The notes beneath the pieces are model-generated. The model had not been told where the DNA came from and ran no database searches. It saw only the letters and a program-made list of their open reading frames with translations. Both the position numbers and the translations under genes were made by a program. 64,000 nt of DNA from CAWCDJ01 sp963778675 (GTDB lineage Bacteria > Acidobacteriota > Terriglobia > Bryobacterales > Bryobacteraceae), in assembly GCA_963778675.1 (NCBI GenBank), contig CAVZVI010000013.1, positions 496,001 through 560,000 of the forward strand, in the 5' to 3' direction. Below, piece after piece: positions 10,928-19,097 of the stretch. Numbering within the stretch: position 1 is the stretch's first letter; every line of letters begins with the position of its first letter.

Positions 10928-11817
10928 TGCTGCAGCGCTTTTTGGACCCGGCTACGCTCGCTTCGATCTCGGGGCTCGACCTGGTCGCGAAGACGGTGGT
11001 CGATGGGTTCGTGGCCGGGTTGCACCGGTCGCCGGATTTCGGATTCTCCCAGGAGTTCGCCGAGTATCGCGCCTACTCCGAAGGCGACGATCTGCGCCAT
11101 GTGGATTGGAACGTCTTCGCCCGCACCGACAGGTGCTTCCTCAAACGCTATCGCGGCGAGACCAACACCCAGCTTCTGATCCTGCTCGACGCCTCGGCCT
11201 CCATGGCCTACGGCTCCCACAGCGTCACCAAGCTCGATTACGCGCGCTTCGTGGCCGCCTCGCTGTGCTACATGGCCAACCTGCAGCGCGACGCGGCCGG
11301 CCTCATCCTCTTCAACGACGAGGTCGATAACTACGTGGCGCCCTCCACCCGCCAGGGCCAGCTCTTCCGCCTGCTGCACGCCATCGAGAAGGCCGAGCCC
11401 GGCAAGCGCACCGACTATTCCAAACCGTTCGTTCATTTTCAAAACTTTCTCCACCGCCGCGGCATCGTGGTCGTGTTGTCGGACTTTTACGAACAGCCGG
11501 AGACGATCATCCGCACCGTGGAGCCGCTGCGCTACCACGGCAACGAGGTCGTTCTCTTCCACGTGCTCGATCCGCAGGAGATCAAGCCGAAGTTTCGCGA
11601 GCCCGTCCTGCTGGTGGACATGGAAAACGCCGCCGAGGCCCTGGAGGTCTCGCCGGAATACGCGCGGAATGAATACCGCCGTAAGATCGATTCGCACATC
11701 GAGAATCTGAGCAGCAAGGCGCGCGGCGCGGGCATGGACTATTTCCTGATGGACACCAGCCGACCGCTCGATGAAGGTCTGCGCGAATATCTCGCGGTGC
11801 GAAGAGGCAAACTCTAA
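10924..11817 (+). CDS. DUF58 domain protein (MoxR partner)
   Basis: The roughly 297-residue protein matches the DUF58 family that accompanies MoxR ATPases. Diagnostic sequence is EFAEYRAYSEGDDLRHVDW followed by RTDRCFLKRY. The second half is vWA-like, with LLDASASM and a later VVLSDF. No membrane segment is visible, so it is probably cytosolic or membrane-associated. ATGs at 10924 and 10927 both fit; a GTG at 10912 is less likely. The stop overlaps the next ATG (TAATG), indicating translational coupling to the BatA-like gene. The family is firm, the biochemical role unknown. Confidence 0.9.
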   Translation: MMLQRFLDPATLASISGLDLVAKTVVDGFVAGLHRSPDFGFSQEFAEYRAYSEGDDLRHVDWNVFARTDRCFLKRYRGETNTQLLILLDASASMAYGSHSVTKLDYARFVAASLCYMANLQRDAAGLILFNDEVDNYVAPSTRQGQLFRLLHAIEKAEPGKRTDYSKPFVHFQNFLHRRGIVVVLSDFYEQPETIIRTVEPLRYHGNEVVLFHVLDPQEIKPKFREPVLLVDMENAAEALEVSPEYARNEYRRKIDSHIENLSSKARGAGMDYFLMDTSRPLDEGLREYLAVRRGKL

Positions 11818-13826
11818 TGGGTTTTCTGACTCCCTGGTTCCTGGCGGGTGTTGCGGCGGTGGGGCTGCCGGTCTGGCTGCACCTGCTGCGAAAGCACAAG
11901 AGTACTCCGCTGCCTTTCAGCTCGCTGATGTTCTTCGAGCAGCACACGCAAAGCTCCATCAAGCACCGCCGCCTGCGGTATCTTCTCCTGTTCGCCCTGC
12001 GCACCGCGCTCATCGCGTTGATCGTCCTGGCCTTCGCGCAGCCTTACGTACAGCGGACGGTTCTTCCGCTGGGGCGCTCGGGCGCCGTCACCGTGGTCGC
12101 CATCGATAACTCCCTCAGCATGCGCGCCGCCAACCGGCTCGACCAGGCCAAGCGCGAGGCCCGGTCCCTCGTCGGCGGGTTGCGCGCCGGGGAGCGCGCA
12201 CAGGTGATGGCCTTCGGACAGCGCGTCCAGATGATGAGCGAACTCACCGACGACCACTCCAACCTGAATGCCGCGATCGACGCCATTGAAGCCAGCGACA
12301 CCCGCACGTCTTACGGCGAACTGGCGCGATCTCTCCGCTCCATGGCGCAATCGCTCAAGCTGCCGCTCGATGTCCATCTTTATTCCGATATGCAGCAGTC
12401 GGGCATGCCGGCCAACTTCAACGACCTGCGGCTCAATGCCGCTGTGAAGCTGGAACCGCACCGGGTGGCCTCGGGTAACGCCCCCAATTTCACGATCGAA
12501 AACGTGGTCGCCCCGCGGCGCGTGTACGACGCCAAAAAGGCGCGCGTGCTGGTGACGGTGGCCGGCTTCGATACGTCCAAAGCAACCCGCACCGTCACAC
12601 TCTCCCTCAACGGCCGCACCGTCGAAACCAAGTCCGTCGAAGTGCCCGAAAGCGGGCTCGCCACGGTGGAATTCCTGTCGCTCGACGTTCCCTACGGCCG
12701 CAACAAGGGCGAGGTCAAAATCGATTCCGCGGATTCGCTGCCCGCCGACGACACGTTCTACTTCTCGGTGGAGCGGGAAGATCCGCGCCATGCCCTGTTC
12801 GTCGAGACAGCCGACAATTCGCGCAGCCTGCTGTATTTCCGGGCGGCGCTCGAAGCCTCCGGCCAGGCGGCTTTTGAGGTCGACCCGGTGACGGTCGAGC
12901 AGACGACCAACCTGAATCCTACGAAGTACGCGTTCGTGGTGCTCTCGGACGTGGGCTCGATCCCCGGCGAGTTTGAGAACGCGCTGCGCTCCTATGTGCG
13001 CAACGGCGGATCGGTGCTGATCGCTTTGGGCCATCGCTCGGTGGCCAGCGCCAAGGTGCCGGTGTCCGACGACCGCATCGAAGAGGCACGCTATGCCGGC
13101 CGCGAGGGAGCGCTTTTCCAGGCCGCGGCCTGGCTCGACCCGTCGCATCCCTCGATCCTCAAGGACGACCACTGGGACGACGTCAAGTTCTACCAGGCGA
13201 TCCGCGTCGACCCCGGCAAGGCGCGCGTGGTGGCCCGCCTCACCGACCAGACGCCCCTGCTGCTGGACCAGCAGGTGGGCGGCGGCCACATCCTGGTCTT
13301 CGCCTCCACTTTCGACAACGTGGCCAACGATTTCCCGCTGCACGCCTCCTTCGTCCCCTTCGTGGAGCAGACGGCGCGCTACCTCGGACGGCTGGACGCG
13401 GAACCTTCCAGCGTTCCGGTCGGCTCTTTCGGCGAACTTCGCGACTCCAAAGAAGTTGGCGCGGCGGTGGACGTGGTCGACCCCAAGGGCGACCGCGTGC
13501 TGTCGCTGGCCGAGGCCACCAAGGCTCCGAACATCCAGTTCACCATGGCGGGCTTCTACGACATCCGGCGGCCTAACGGCCGCAACGAACTGGTGGCCGT
13601 CAATACCGACCGCCACGAATCGGATCTGACCCCCATCCCCCAGGACACCCTCACGTTGTGGCAGAATACAGCCAACGGGACTCCGGGGAGCGGTGCGGCT
13701 TCTTCGCAAACCCAGCAAAAACCGTTTTCGCTCTGGTGGTACGTGATGGTAGCGGTATTGGTGCTGACGCTGGCCGAGTCGTTGTTTGGGAACCAACATC
13801 TGTCTGTGGACAAAGAGGCGGCATGA
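11817..13826 (+). CDS. BatA-like vWA membrane protein
   Basis: The 669-residue protein starts with the BatA (aerotolerance regulator) N-terminal module: a first membrane segment (FLTPWFLAGVAAVGLPVWLHLL), the charged SIKHRRLRYLLL turn and a second helix through AFAQPYVQ. A vWA domain follows (VVAIDNSLSM, a MIDAS-like start). A long extracytoplasmic part has GATase-like and Ig-like regions. The C-terminal helix (LWWYVMVAVLVLTLAESLF) anchors it again. It is coupled by overlapping stop/start codons to both neighbours. The likely role, inferred from the family, is a membrane partner of the MoxR/DUF58 module acting in the envelope. Confidence 0.88.
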   Translation: MGFLTPWFLAGVAAVGLPVWLHLLRKHKSTPLPFSSLMFFEQHTQSSIKHRRLRYLLLFALRTALIALIVLAFAQPYVQRTVLPLGRSGAVTVVAIDNSLSMRAANRLDQAKREARSLVGGLRAGERAQVMAFGQRVQMMSELTDDHSNLNAAIDAIEASDTRTSYGELARSLRSMAQSLKLPLDVHLYSDMQQSGMPANFNDLRLNAAVKLEPHRVASGNAPNFTIENVVAPRRVYDAKKARVLVTVAGFDTSKATRTVTLSLNGRTVETKSVEVPESGLATVEFLSLDVPYGRNKGEVKIDSADSLPADDTFYFSVEREDPRHALFVETADNSRSLLYFRAALEASGQAAFEVDPVTVEQTTNLNPTKYAFVVLSDVGSIPGEFENALRSYVRNGGSVLIALGHRSVASAKVPVSDDRIEEARYAGREGALFQAAAWLDPSHPSILKDDHWDDVKFYQAIRVDPGKARVVARLTDQTPLLLDQQVGGGHILVFASTFDNVANDFPLHASFVPFVEQTARYLGRLDAEPSSVPVGSFGELRDSKEVGAAVDVVDPKGDRVLSLAEATKAPNIQFTMAGFYDIRRPNGRNELVAVNTDRHESDLTPIPQDTLTLWQNTANGTPGSGAASSQTQQKPFSLWWYVMVAVLVLTLAESLFGNQHLSVDKEAA

Positions 13827-16800
13827 GACCTTTGGATCGCTTGTCCGATTATCTGGGCGCGCTCGAGCGCCGCTTGCGGTTTCTGGCACTCTCCCGCGGC
13901 GCTGCCGTAACGGCGGCTGCTGCCCTGGCACTCACGGTGGTGGCCGTTCTGGTAGCGAACCAGTTCGCGTTCTCCGGCCCCAGCGTGGTGGGCGCGCGGC
14001 TGTTCCTGTTCCTTGGCCTGGCCTTCGCCCTGGCCGCGGCACTGATCGTCCCGGTGATCCGGCTCAACCGCCGGCATGCCGCACGCAAGGCGGAGAACCG
14101 CTACCCGCAGTTCGAGGAGCGCCTGCTCACCTTCACCGAACGCGTGGAGCAGACCCCCAACGATCCGTTTCTCGAGTTGTTAGCCGCCGATACGCTGTCC
14201 GTCGCCGACCACGCGGCGCCCCGCGAGGTTGCCAGGAACGCCGCCATTTTCAGCTTTTCCACCGCCGCCGTGGGCGCCATCCTGGCCCTGTTGTGGCTCG
14301 GCACGTCGGGTCCCGGGTTCCTGGGCTACGGCACGTCGCTTCTCTGGGGCGGTCTGCCCAAGGGCGAGATGAAGCCCTTTTATTCCATCAAGGTCGATCC
14401 GGGCAACAAGACCATCCGCAAGCGCGCGGATCAGATGATCACCGCTACGCTGCTGGGCTTCTCGGCCCCCAAGGTCCGCTTCTACGGCAAGTACGCCAGT
14501 GCCTCGAAATGGGAGCAGGCCGACATGCGGACCCAGCCGGACGGCAGCGCCTACCAGTTCCTGATCGCCGGCGTGCCCGAGACGCTCGAGTATTACATCG
14601 AGGCCGGCGGCATGCGGTCGCCGTCCTATAAGCTGAACGTCGTCGATCTCCCGACGGTCAAAAAGCTGCGGGTGACGTACCATTTCCCGGCGTGGACCGG
14701 CATGAAAGACGCGGTGGAAGATCCCGGCGGCGACCTGCGCGCCGTGGAAGGCACGAGCGCCGAAGTGGAAGTCCAGACCGACCGGCCGCTCGGTTCCGGC
14801 GCGATCCTGCTCGATGACGGCACGAAGGTTCCCTTGCGCGCCGCCGGCAACGGAACGCTGGTGGCGAGCGTTCCCATTCAAAAGGACGGCATCTACCACA
14901 TCGCCGCGGTCGAAAACGGCGAGGATGTGCGGCTGAGCGAAGATTACTTTATCGAGGCGCAGAAAGACCAGCCGCCCGAAGTCAAGATCTCCCGGCCGGG
15001 CCGCGACTACCGCGCCTCCCCCATCGAGGAAGTCACGGTGGGCGTGGACGCCAAGGACGACTTCGGGTTGAAAGAAGTCTCCCTGCACTACTCGGTCAAC
15101 GGCGGGCCCGAGAAAGCCGTCCCCATGCTGCACGCAGCCGGGGCTAAGACTTCCTCCGACAGCGCCGTTATCTCGCTCGAGGATTTCAAGGTGCAGCCGG
15201 GGGATATTGTCAGCCTCTACGCCACGGCTAAAGACGCCCGCAAGACCGTCAACACCGATATCTTCTTTATCGAAGCGCAGCCTTTCGAGCGCAACTACAC
15301 CCAGTCGCAGCAGGCCGGTGGAGGGGGTGGCGGGGGCGACGATGCGGGTCAGCAGGACCAGATTTCGCAGCGGCAGAAGGAAATCATCACCGCTACCTGG
15401 AACCAGGTGAAGGGACGGGGCGCCACCGGCACCGACGCGGAGAATGCCGCGTTCCTGGCGTCCGTCCAGTCCAAGCTGCGCGACCAGGCGAAATCGCTCG
15501 CCGACCGCATGAAGGCTCGCCAGCTGGAAGGCGCCGGCGATTCCTTCAAGAGCTTCGTCGACGACATGGAACAGGCCGTCCAGGCGATGGGTCCCGCCAG
15601 CGACAAGCTCAAAGTGGCGAAGTGGCAGGATGCCCTGGTTCCCGAGCAGAAAGCCTTGCAATACCTGATGCGCGCCGAGGCCACGTTCCGAGATATCCAG
15701 GTGGCCTTCGGGCGGCAGGGCGGAGGCGGCGGTGGCGGCGGCAGCGGCGCCACCCGCGATATGGAAGGTCTCTTCGATCTCGAGCTCGATACCGAGAAGA
15801 ACCAGTACGAAGGCGCCAGCCAGTCGCAATCCGCCGACGCGCGCCAGCGGCAGATCGATGACGCCCTCGAGAAGCTCAAGCAGCTTGCCAAGCGGCAGCA
15901 GGAGCTCGCCGAACAGCAGCGCAAGGGCCAGCAGACGTCGCAGCAGCGCTGGGAGCAGGAGATGCTGCGCCGCGAGGCCGAACAGCTCCAGCAGCAGATG
16001 CAGCAGTTGGCGCAGGGCGGCCAGTTGAGCCGCGGCGGCCAGCAGAACAGCCAGCAGAGCCAGCAAGGGCAGCAGGGCCAGCAGTCCGGCCAGCAGGGAC
16101 AGACAAAGGGCCAGCAGGGACAACAGGGCCAGCAGAGCGGCCAGATGAGCCAGTCCGGACAACAGGGCTCGCAGCAAGGTCAACAGAATCAACAGCAGAA
16201 CCAGCAGCAGGGCCGCAACGACCGTCTGAGCCAGGCCGATGCCCGCCAGCTCCAGCAAATGCTCGATCGCCTCAAGCAGGCTACCGACGACATGCGCGGC
16301 GCCGCTTCTTCCCAGCAGGCAGGCACGCCGCAGGGTGAGGCCCAGGCCCGCCGCGCGGCCGAGCGGCTGCAAGAGGCCGAGCAGATGCTCTCCGGCATGC
16401 GCAGCGCGCAATCTTCCAACCAGGTGGAAGACCTGGCCCGCCAGGCCGATGACCTGGCGCGCAAGCAGCAGGATCTGGAAGGCCAGATGCGGCGCGCCTA
16501 CACCAGCGGCGAAGGTCCGTCACGCGAGCAGTTGGGGCAGATCGTCAGCCAGCGCGACGACGAGATCGGCCAGTTGAAGAAGCTGGAGCAGGGGATGCAG
16601 TCGGCCGTGCGCGACTTGCAGACCACCCAGCGCCCGGCGGCGACCAAGATGCGGGAGGCCTTGGGCAACATGCAGCAATCCGAGCTCGCCCGCGGCATGC
16701 AGCGGAATGCCGACTGGATCCGCCGCGGGATGGGTCAGTACGCGGTCATGTCCGAGTCGCAGATCACCGCCGGCGTCAATGACCTGCGCGACCAGTTGAA

Positions 16801-17575
16801 GCAGGTGCAGCAGGCTATGGTCCCTGGAGGCAAGGATGGCAAGGGCGGCCAGGACGACAAGGCCATGGAGCGCGCCCTCGCCCAGGTAGAGCACATGCGC
16901 CGGCAGATGGAGCAACTCGCCAACCAGGCTCAGCGCGGCCAGCAGGGCCGTCAGCCGGGCCAGCAGGGGCAGCAGGGGCAGCAGGGGCAGCTATCGCGGA
17001 ACGGCCAGCAACAGGGTGGCCAGCAAGCCGGCGGCCAGCAGCAGGGCGGACAGCAGCAGGGTGGACAACAAGCCGGCGGCCAGCAGCAAGGCGGCCAGCA
17101 GGGTGGCCAGCAGCAGGGTGGCCAGCAGGGCTCGCCGGGCAATGCCGGCGGCGGCCAGACCAATCCGAATAATGGCGGCTACGGCGGCCAGTGGAACGGC
17201 GGTTACAACGGCGGCCCCTGGACCGACGGTCCGGTGCGCCCGCAGGATTTCCAGAACACCTACCGCGACACCATGCAGACGCTGATGCAGCTTCAGCAGC
17301 AGCTTCGCGACGACCCCAACACGCAGCGCGATGTCCAGGGCCTGATCCGCGACCTGCGCAACTGGGATCCGTTTACGAAATCCAACGATTCGATGCTGAA
17401 CGAGCGCATCCAGGCCGCCCTGGCGGGCATCGAGCAGGTGGAGATGGAGCTTCGCCGCAAGGTGGACGACACCACGGCCGGCGGCAACATCCGCAGCCCC
17501 GGGGGCGAGGTGATCCCGCCCGGCTACCAGGACAAAGTCGCGGAGTACTACCGCAAGCTCAGCAAGGCCAAGTAG
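13823..17575 (+). CDS. Giant Gln/Gly-rich DUF4175-like membrane protein
   Basis: The predicted 1250-residue protein begins at an ATG that overlaps the stop of the BatA-like gene by four bases; the open frame extends 55 codons further upstream but that part is shadow sequence. Membrane segments lie near residues 20-45, 52-75 and 140-165. A large extracytoplasmic Ig-like region follows. The C-terminal half is predicted coiled coil, very rich in Gln, with two low-complexity Q/G blocks at residues about 733-798 and 1036-1113. The N-terminal organisation resembles DUF4175-type proteins that end MoxR/Bat-like operons. No enzymatic motif is visible. It may span the envelope as a structural or sensing element; that is inference. 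Confidence 0.8.
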   Translation: MRPLDRLSDYLGALERRLRFLALSRGAAVTAAAALALTVVAVLVANQFAFSGPSVVGARLFLFLGLAFALAAALIVPVIRLNRRHAARKAENRYPQFEERLLTFTERVEQTPNDPFLELLAADTLSVADHAAPREVARNAAIFSFSTAAVGAILALLWLGTSGPGFLGYGTSLLWGGLPKGEMKPFYSIKVDPGNKTIRKRADQMITATLLGFSAPKVRFYGKYASASKWEQADMRTQPDGSAYQFLIAGVPETLEYYIEAGGMRSPSYKLNVVDLPTVKKLRVTYHFPAWTGMKDAVEDPGGDLRAVEGTSAEVEVQTDRPLGSGAILLDDGTKVPLRAAGNGTLVASVPIQKDGIYHIAAVENGEDVRLSEDYFIEAQKDQPPEVKISRPGRDYRASPIEEVTVGVDAKDDFGLKEVSLHYSVNGGPEKAVPMLHAAGAKTSSDSAVISLEDFKVQPGDIVSLYATAKDARKTVNTDIFFIEAQPFERNYTQSQQAGGGGGGGDDAGQQDQISQRQKEIITATWNQVKGRGATGTDAENAAFLASVQSKLRDQAKSLADRMKARQLEGAGDSFKSFVDDMEQAVQAMGPASDKLKVAKWQDALVPEQKALQYLMRAEATFRDIQVAFGRQGGGGGGGGSGATRDMEGLFDLELDTEKNQYEGASQSQSADARQRQIDDALEKLKQLAKRQQELAEQQRKGQQTSQQRWEQEMLRREAEQLQQQMQQLAQGGQLSRGGQQNSQQSQQGQQGQQSGQQGQTKGQQGQQGQQSGQMSQSGQQGSQQGQQNQQQNQQQGRNDRLSQADARQLQQMLDRLKQATDDMRGAASSQQAGTPQGEAQARRAAERLQEAEQMLSGMRSAQSSNQVEDLARQADDLARKQQDLEGQMRRAYTSGEGPSREQLGQIVSQRDDEIGQLKKLEQGMQSAVRDLQTTQRPAATKMREALGNMQQSELARGMQRNADWIRRGMGQYAVMSESQITAGVNDLRDQLKQVQQAMVPGGKDGKGGQDDKAMERALAQVEHMRRQMEQLANQAQRGQQGRQPGQQGQQGQQGQLSRNGQQQGGQQAGGQQQGGQQQGGQQAGGQQQGGQQGGQQQGGQQGSPGNAGGGQTNPNNGGYGGQWNGGYNGGPWTDGPVRPQDFQNTYRDTMQTLMQLQQQLRDDPNTQRDVQGLIRDLRNWDPFTKSNDSMLNERIQAALAGIEQVEMELRRKVDDTTAGGNIRSPGGEVIPPGYQDKVAEYYRKLSKAK
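16018..16215 (+). repeat. Gln/Gly low-complexity coding repeat, block 1
   Basis: About 200 bases of imperfect CAG/GGC/CAA-rich repeats encode runs of Q, G and S (for example QQGQQGQQSGQQGQ) inside the giant membrane protein gene. The repeat unit is irregular, three to four codons. It stays in frame and is a likely site of replication slippage or assembly collapse. Confidence 0.9.
16930..17160 (+). repeat. Gln/Gly low-complexity coding repeat, block 2
   Basis: A second, more regular tract encodes iterations of G-G-Q-Q-(Q/A)-G near the C-terminus of the same protein. Several nearly identical 12-18 base units (GGTGGCCAGCAG-type) follow each other, so copy number could vary between strains or assemblies. 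Confidence 0.9.
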
Positions 17576-17593
17576 GGTAGGCCGCCGCGCCCG

Positions 17594-17619
17594 CCCCTCG
17601 CGCCGAAGGCGCGGGGTTT
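17594..17619 (+). terminator. Candidate intrinsic terminator after the seven-gene operon
   Basis: A GC-rich hairpin (CGCGCC, GAA loop, GGCGCG, extended by CCC/GGG around a bulged T) is followed by TTT. It lies 19 bases after the stop of the giant protein and just before the stop of the convergent gene. The U-tract is short, so termination may be only partial. Confidence 0.5.
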
Positions 17620-18991
17620 ACTGCTGCACCGTCAGCGTCACGCCGCCGGGAGACGGAACTCCGTCCACCGTCGCGACCACCGGCAGGTCGCCGTTCGGGG
17701 CATTGGAGGGCACTTGGATCGCCACCTGGTAGAGCCCGGCGAATCCGGGCGCCAGGGCGGCGCCGAACACCGTGGCCGGAAGGCCGCCAACCGTCACGGT
17801 GACCGGGCTGGCCGTAGCGTAAGTCTGATCGGAGGGTACCTGCACGCCTACGGGGGCCGCGGGAGCCGTCGGTCCGAATCCGGTGCCCCACAGGATGATC
17901 ACATCGCGCGGTTTGGCCGGCGTCGTGGTGGTGCCGGAAAACGTCCCGTTCTTGACCGCCCACGAAAAGTCCTGCCGCGTGGCTACGGCGTACTGGTTGG
18001 CCCACAGGAAAAAGGCCGGGCTGGCCGTTTGTGCGTCGGTCGGAACCGCCGCGCTGGTGCCGCTCGGAGTGGTTACGGTAACCGACATGCTGCCCGCGCC
18101 GCCGTCCGGCGCCAGGGCGTTGATCTGCCCTGCGCTGATGTAGTAGACATACGCGGGCTGGCCCCCCACCGAAACGCTCACGCCGTCCAGGGTGGTCGGC
18201 AACTTCCCGCCGACGATGGCATTGGCCCAGGTATCCGTAACCGGAGACAGGTCCGCCCCCTGGATCGTAATCCACGAGCCGGGAACGATGCCCGGCTGGA
18301 AACTGGCCCCATTGACTACGCCGCCGGAAGCGATCGCCGGAGGAGTACCGCCGCTTACTGACGGCGCCAGCGTGTATGTCTGCTTGTAGATGTGATCGCC
18401 GTTCGGGCTCCCGTCGCCGTTGGCGCCGTTCCCTTCTACATAGATCGTGACATTGCCGATGTCGGTAGCCGGAGGCGTCCAGTCGAATTCGTAAGTCTCC
18501 GTGCCGTTCCCGATGAGGCGCGACGCGCCGGTCAGATTGTGCTCCATGTAGCTGAGCGGCTGAGCGGCTGGGCAGACCTGGGAGTTCGGTGCATCGAGTT
18601 CCAATGCGGTCCGCAGATTGGTGTCGCTGCACAGCACCAGCGTGAACTGGTCCGTCGAAGCAAACGAGCCGGCCTGTGATTTCGTATCGCCGGACGCGCG
18701 GGCCGTAAGCTGGAAGCCGGCCACACGCTCGTTGGGGTCGGATATGGTGACCACGAGATGCTGCTTCGTTCCCGGAACATAACTCAGGCCGTTGGGGAAT
18801 GTTACCGCGACGCTTCCGGGGCCGCCGTTCAACGGCGTGCCTACGTGGCACCCCGATTCCGTGCAGTTGGATTCCCCGGGTACGCCGTTCTTGCCCGGGT
18901 CCGGCCCGTAGTTGTGGGCCCAGATCAAGATCGGCACCACTCCCAGAACGAGCGCACTTTTGGCGACAAACAGCTTCCGTTTCCTCTCCAT
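17618..18991 (-). CDS. Secreted choice-of-anchor/Solibacter C-terminal domain protein with CX4CH motif
   Basis: The 457-residue exported protein has an N-terminal hydrophobic segment. Directly after it comes a C43-T-E-S-G-C48-H49 motif, resembling the start of choice-of-anchor V/reelin-like domains that carry haem-like CxxCH sites, but with four residues between the cysteines. The C-terminal half has the signature of the domain expanded in Solibacter: VVNGASFQPG, PGSWITIQGADL, GVSVSVGGQPAYVYYISAGQ and ATGFGPT-type sequence. The start at 18991 is chosen because GGAGGGAG lies about 4 bases upstream; the longer frame from 19009 would begin before that site. Function unknown; probably a surface or periplasmic adhesin/redox-linked protein. 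Confidence 0.8.
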   Translation of the reverse strand: MERKRKLFVAKSALVLGVVPILIWAHNYGPDPGKNGVPGESNCTESGCHVGTPLNGGPGSVAVTFPNGLSYVPGTKQHLVVTISDPNERVAGFQLTARASGDTKSQAGSFASTDQFTLVLCSDTNLRTALELDAPNSQVCPAAQPLSYMEHNLTGASRLIGNGTETYEFDWTPPATDIGNVTIYVEGNGANGDGSPNGDHIYKQTYTLAPSVSGGTPPAIASGGVVNGASFQPGIVPGSWITIQGADLSPVTDTWANAIVGGKLPTTLDGVSVSVGGQPAYVYYISAGQINALAPDGGAGSMSVTVTTPSGTSAAVPTDAQTASPAFFLWANQYAVATRQDFSWAVKNGTFSGTTTTPAKPRDVIILWGTGFGPTAPAAPVGVQVPSDQTYATASPVTVTVGGLPATVFGAALAPGFAGLYQVAIQVPSNAPNGDLPVVATVDGVPSPGGVTLTVQQ

Positions 18992-19097
18992 GACACTCCC
19001 TCCAAACACATCTCGACGTGCATAGCACTCGCCGGATTTCGTGAAGTGTCCTTAATCCTGGAGGTTTTACGAAAACGGCACAACCTCTTTACACCGC

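Noticed and set aside
14180..16411. Minus-strand 743-codon Leu-rich open frame opposite the giant protein
   Set aside because: It mirrors the CAG/GGC repeats as CTG codons; it has no start context or recognisable domains.
16018..17160. CRISPR-like array
   Set aside because: The repeats are short, irregular, in frame and encode Gln/Gly; there are no unique spacers.
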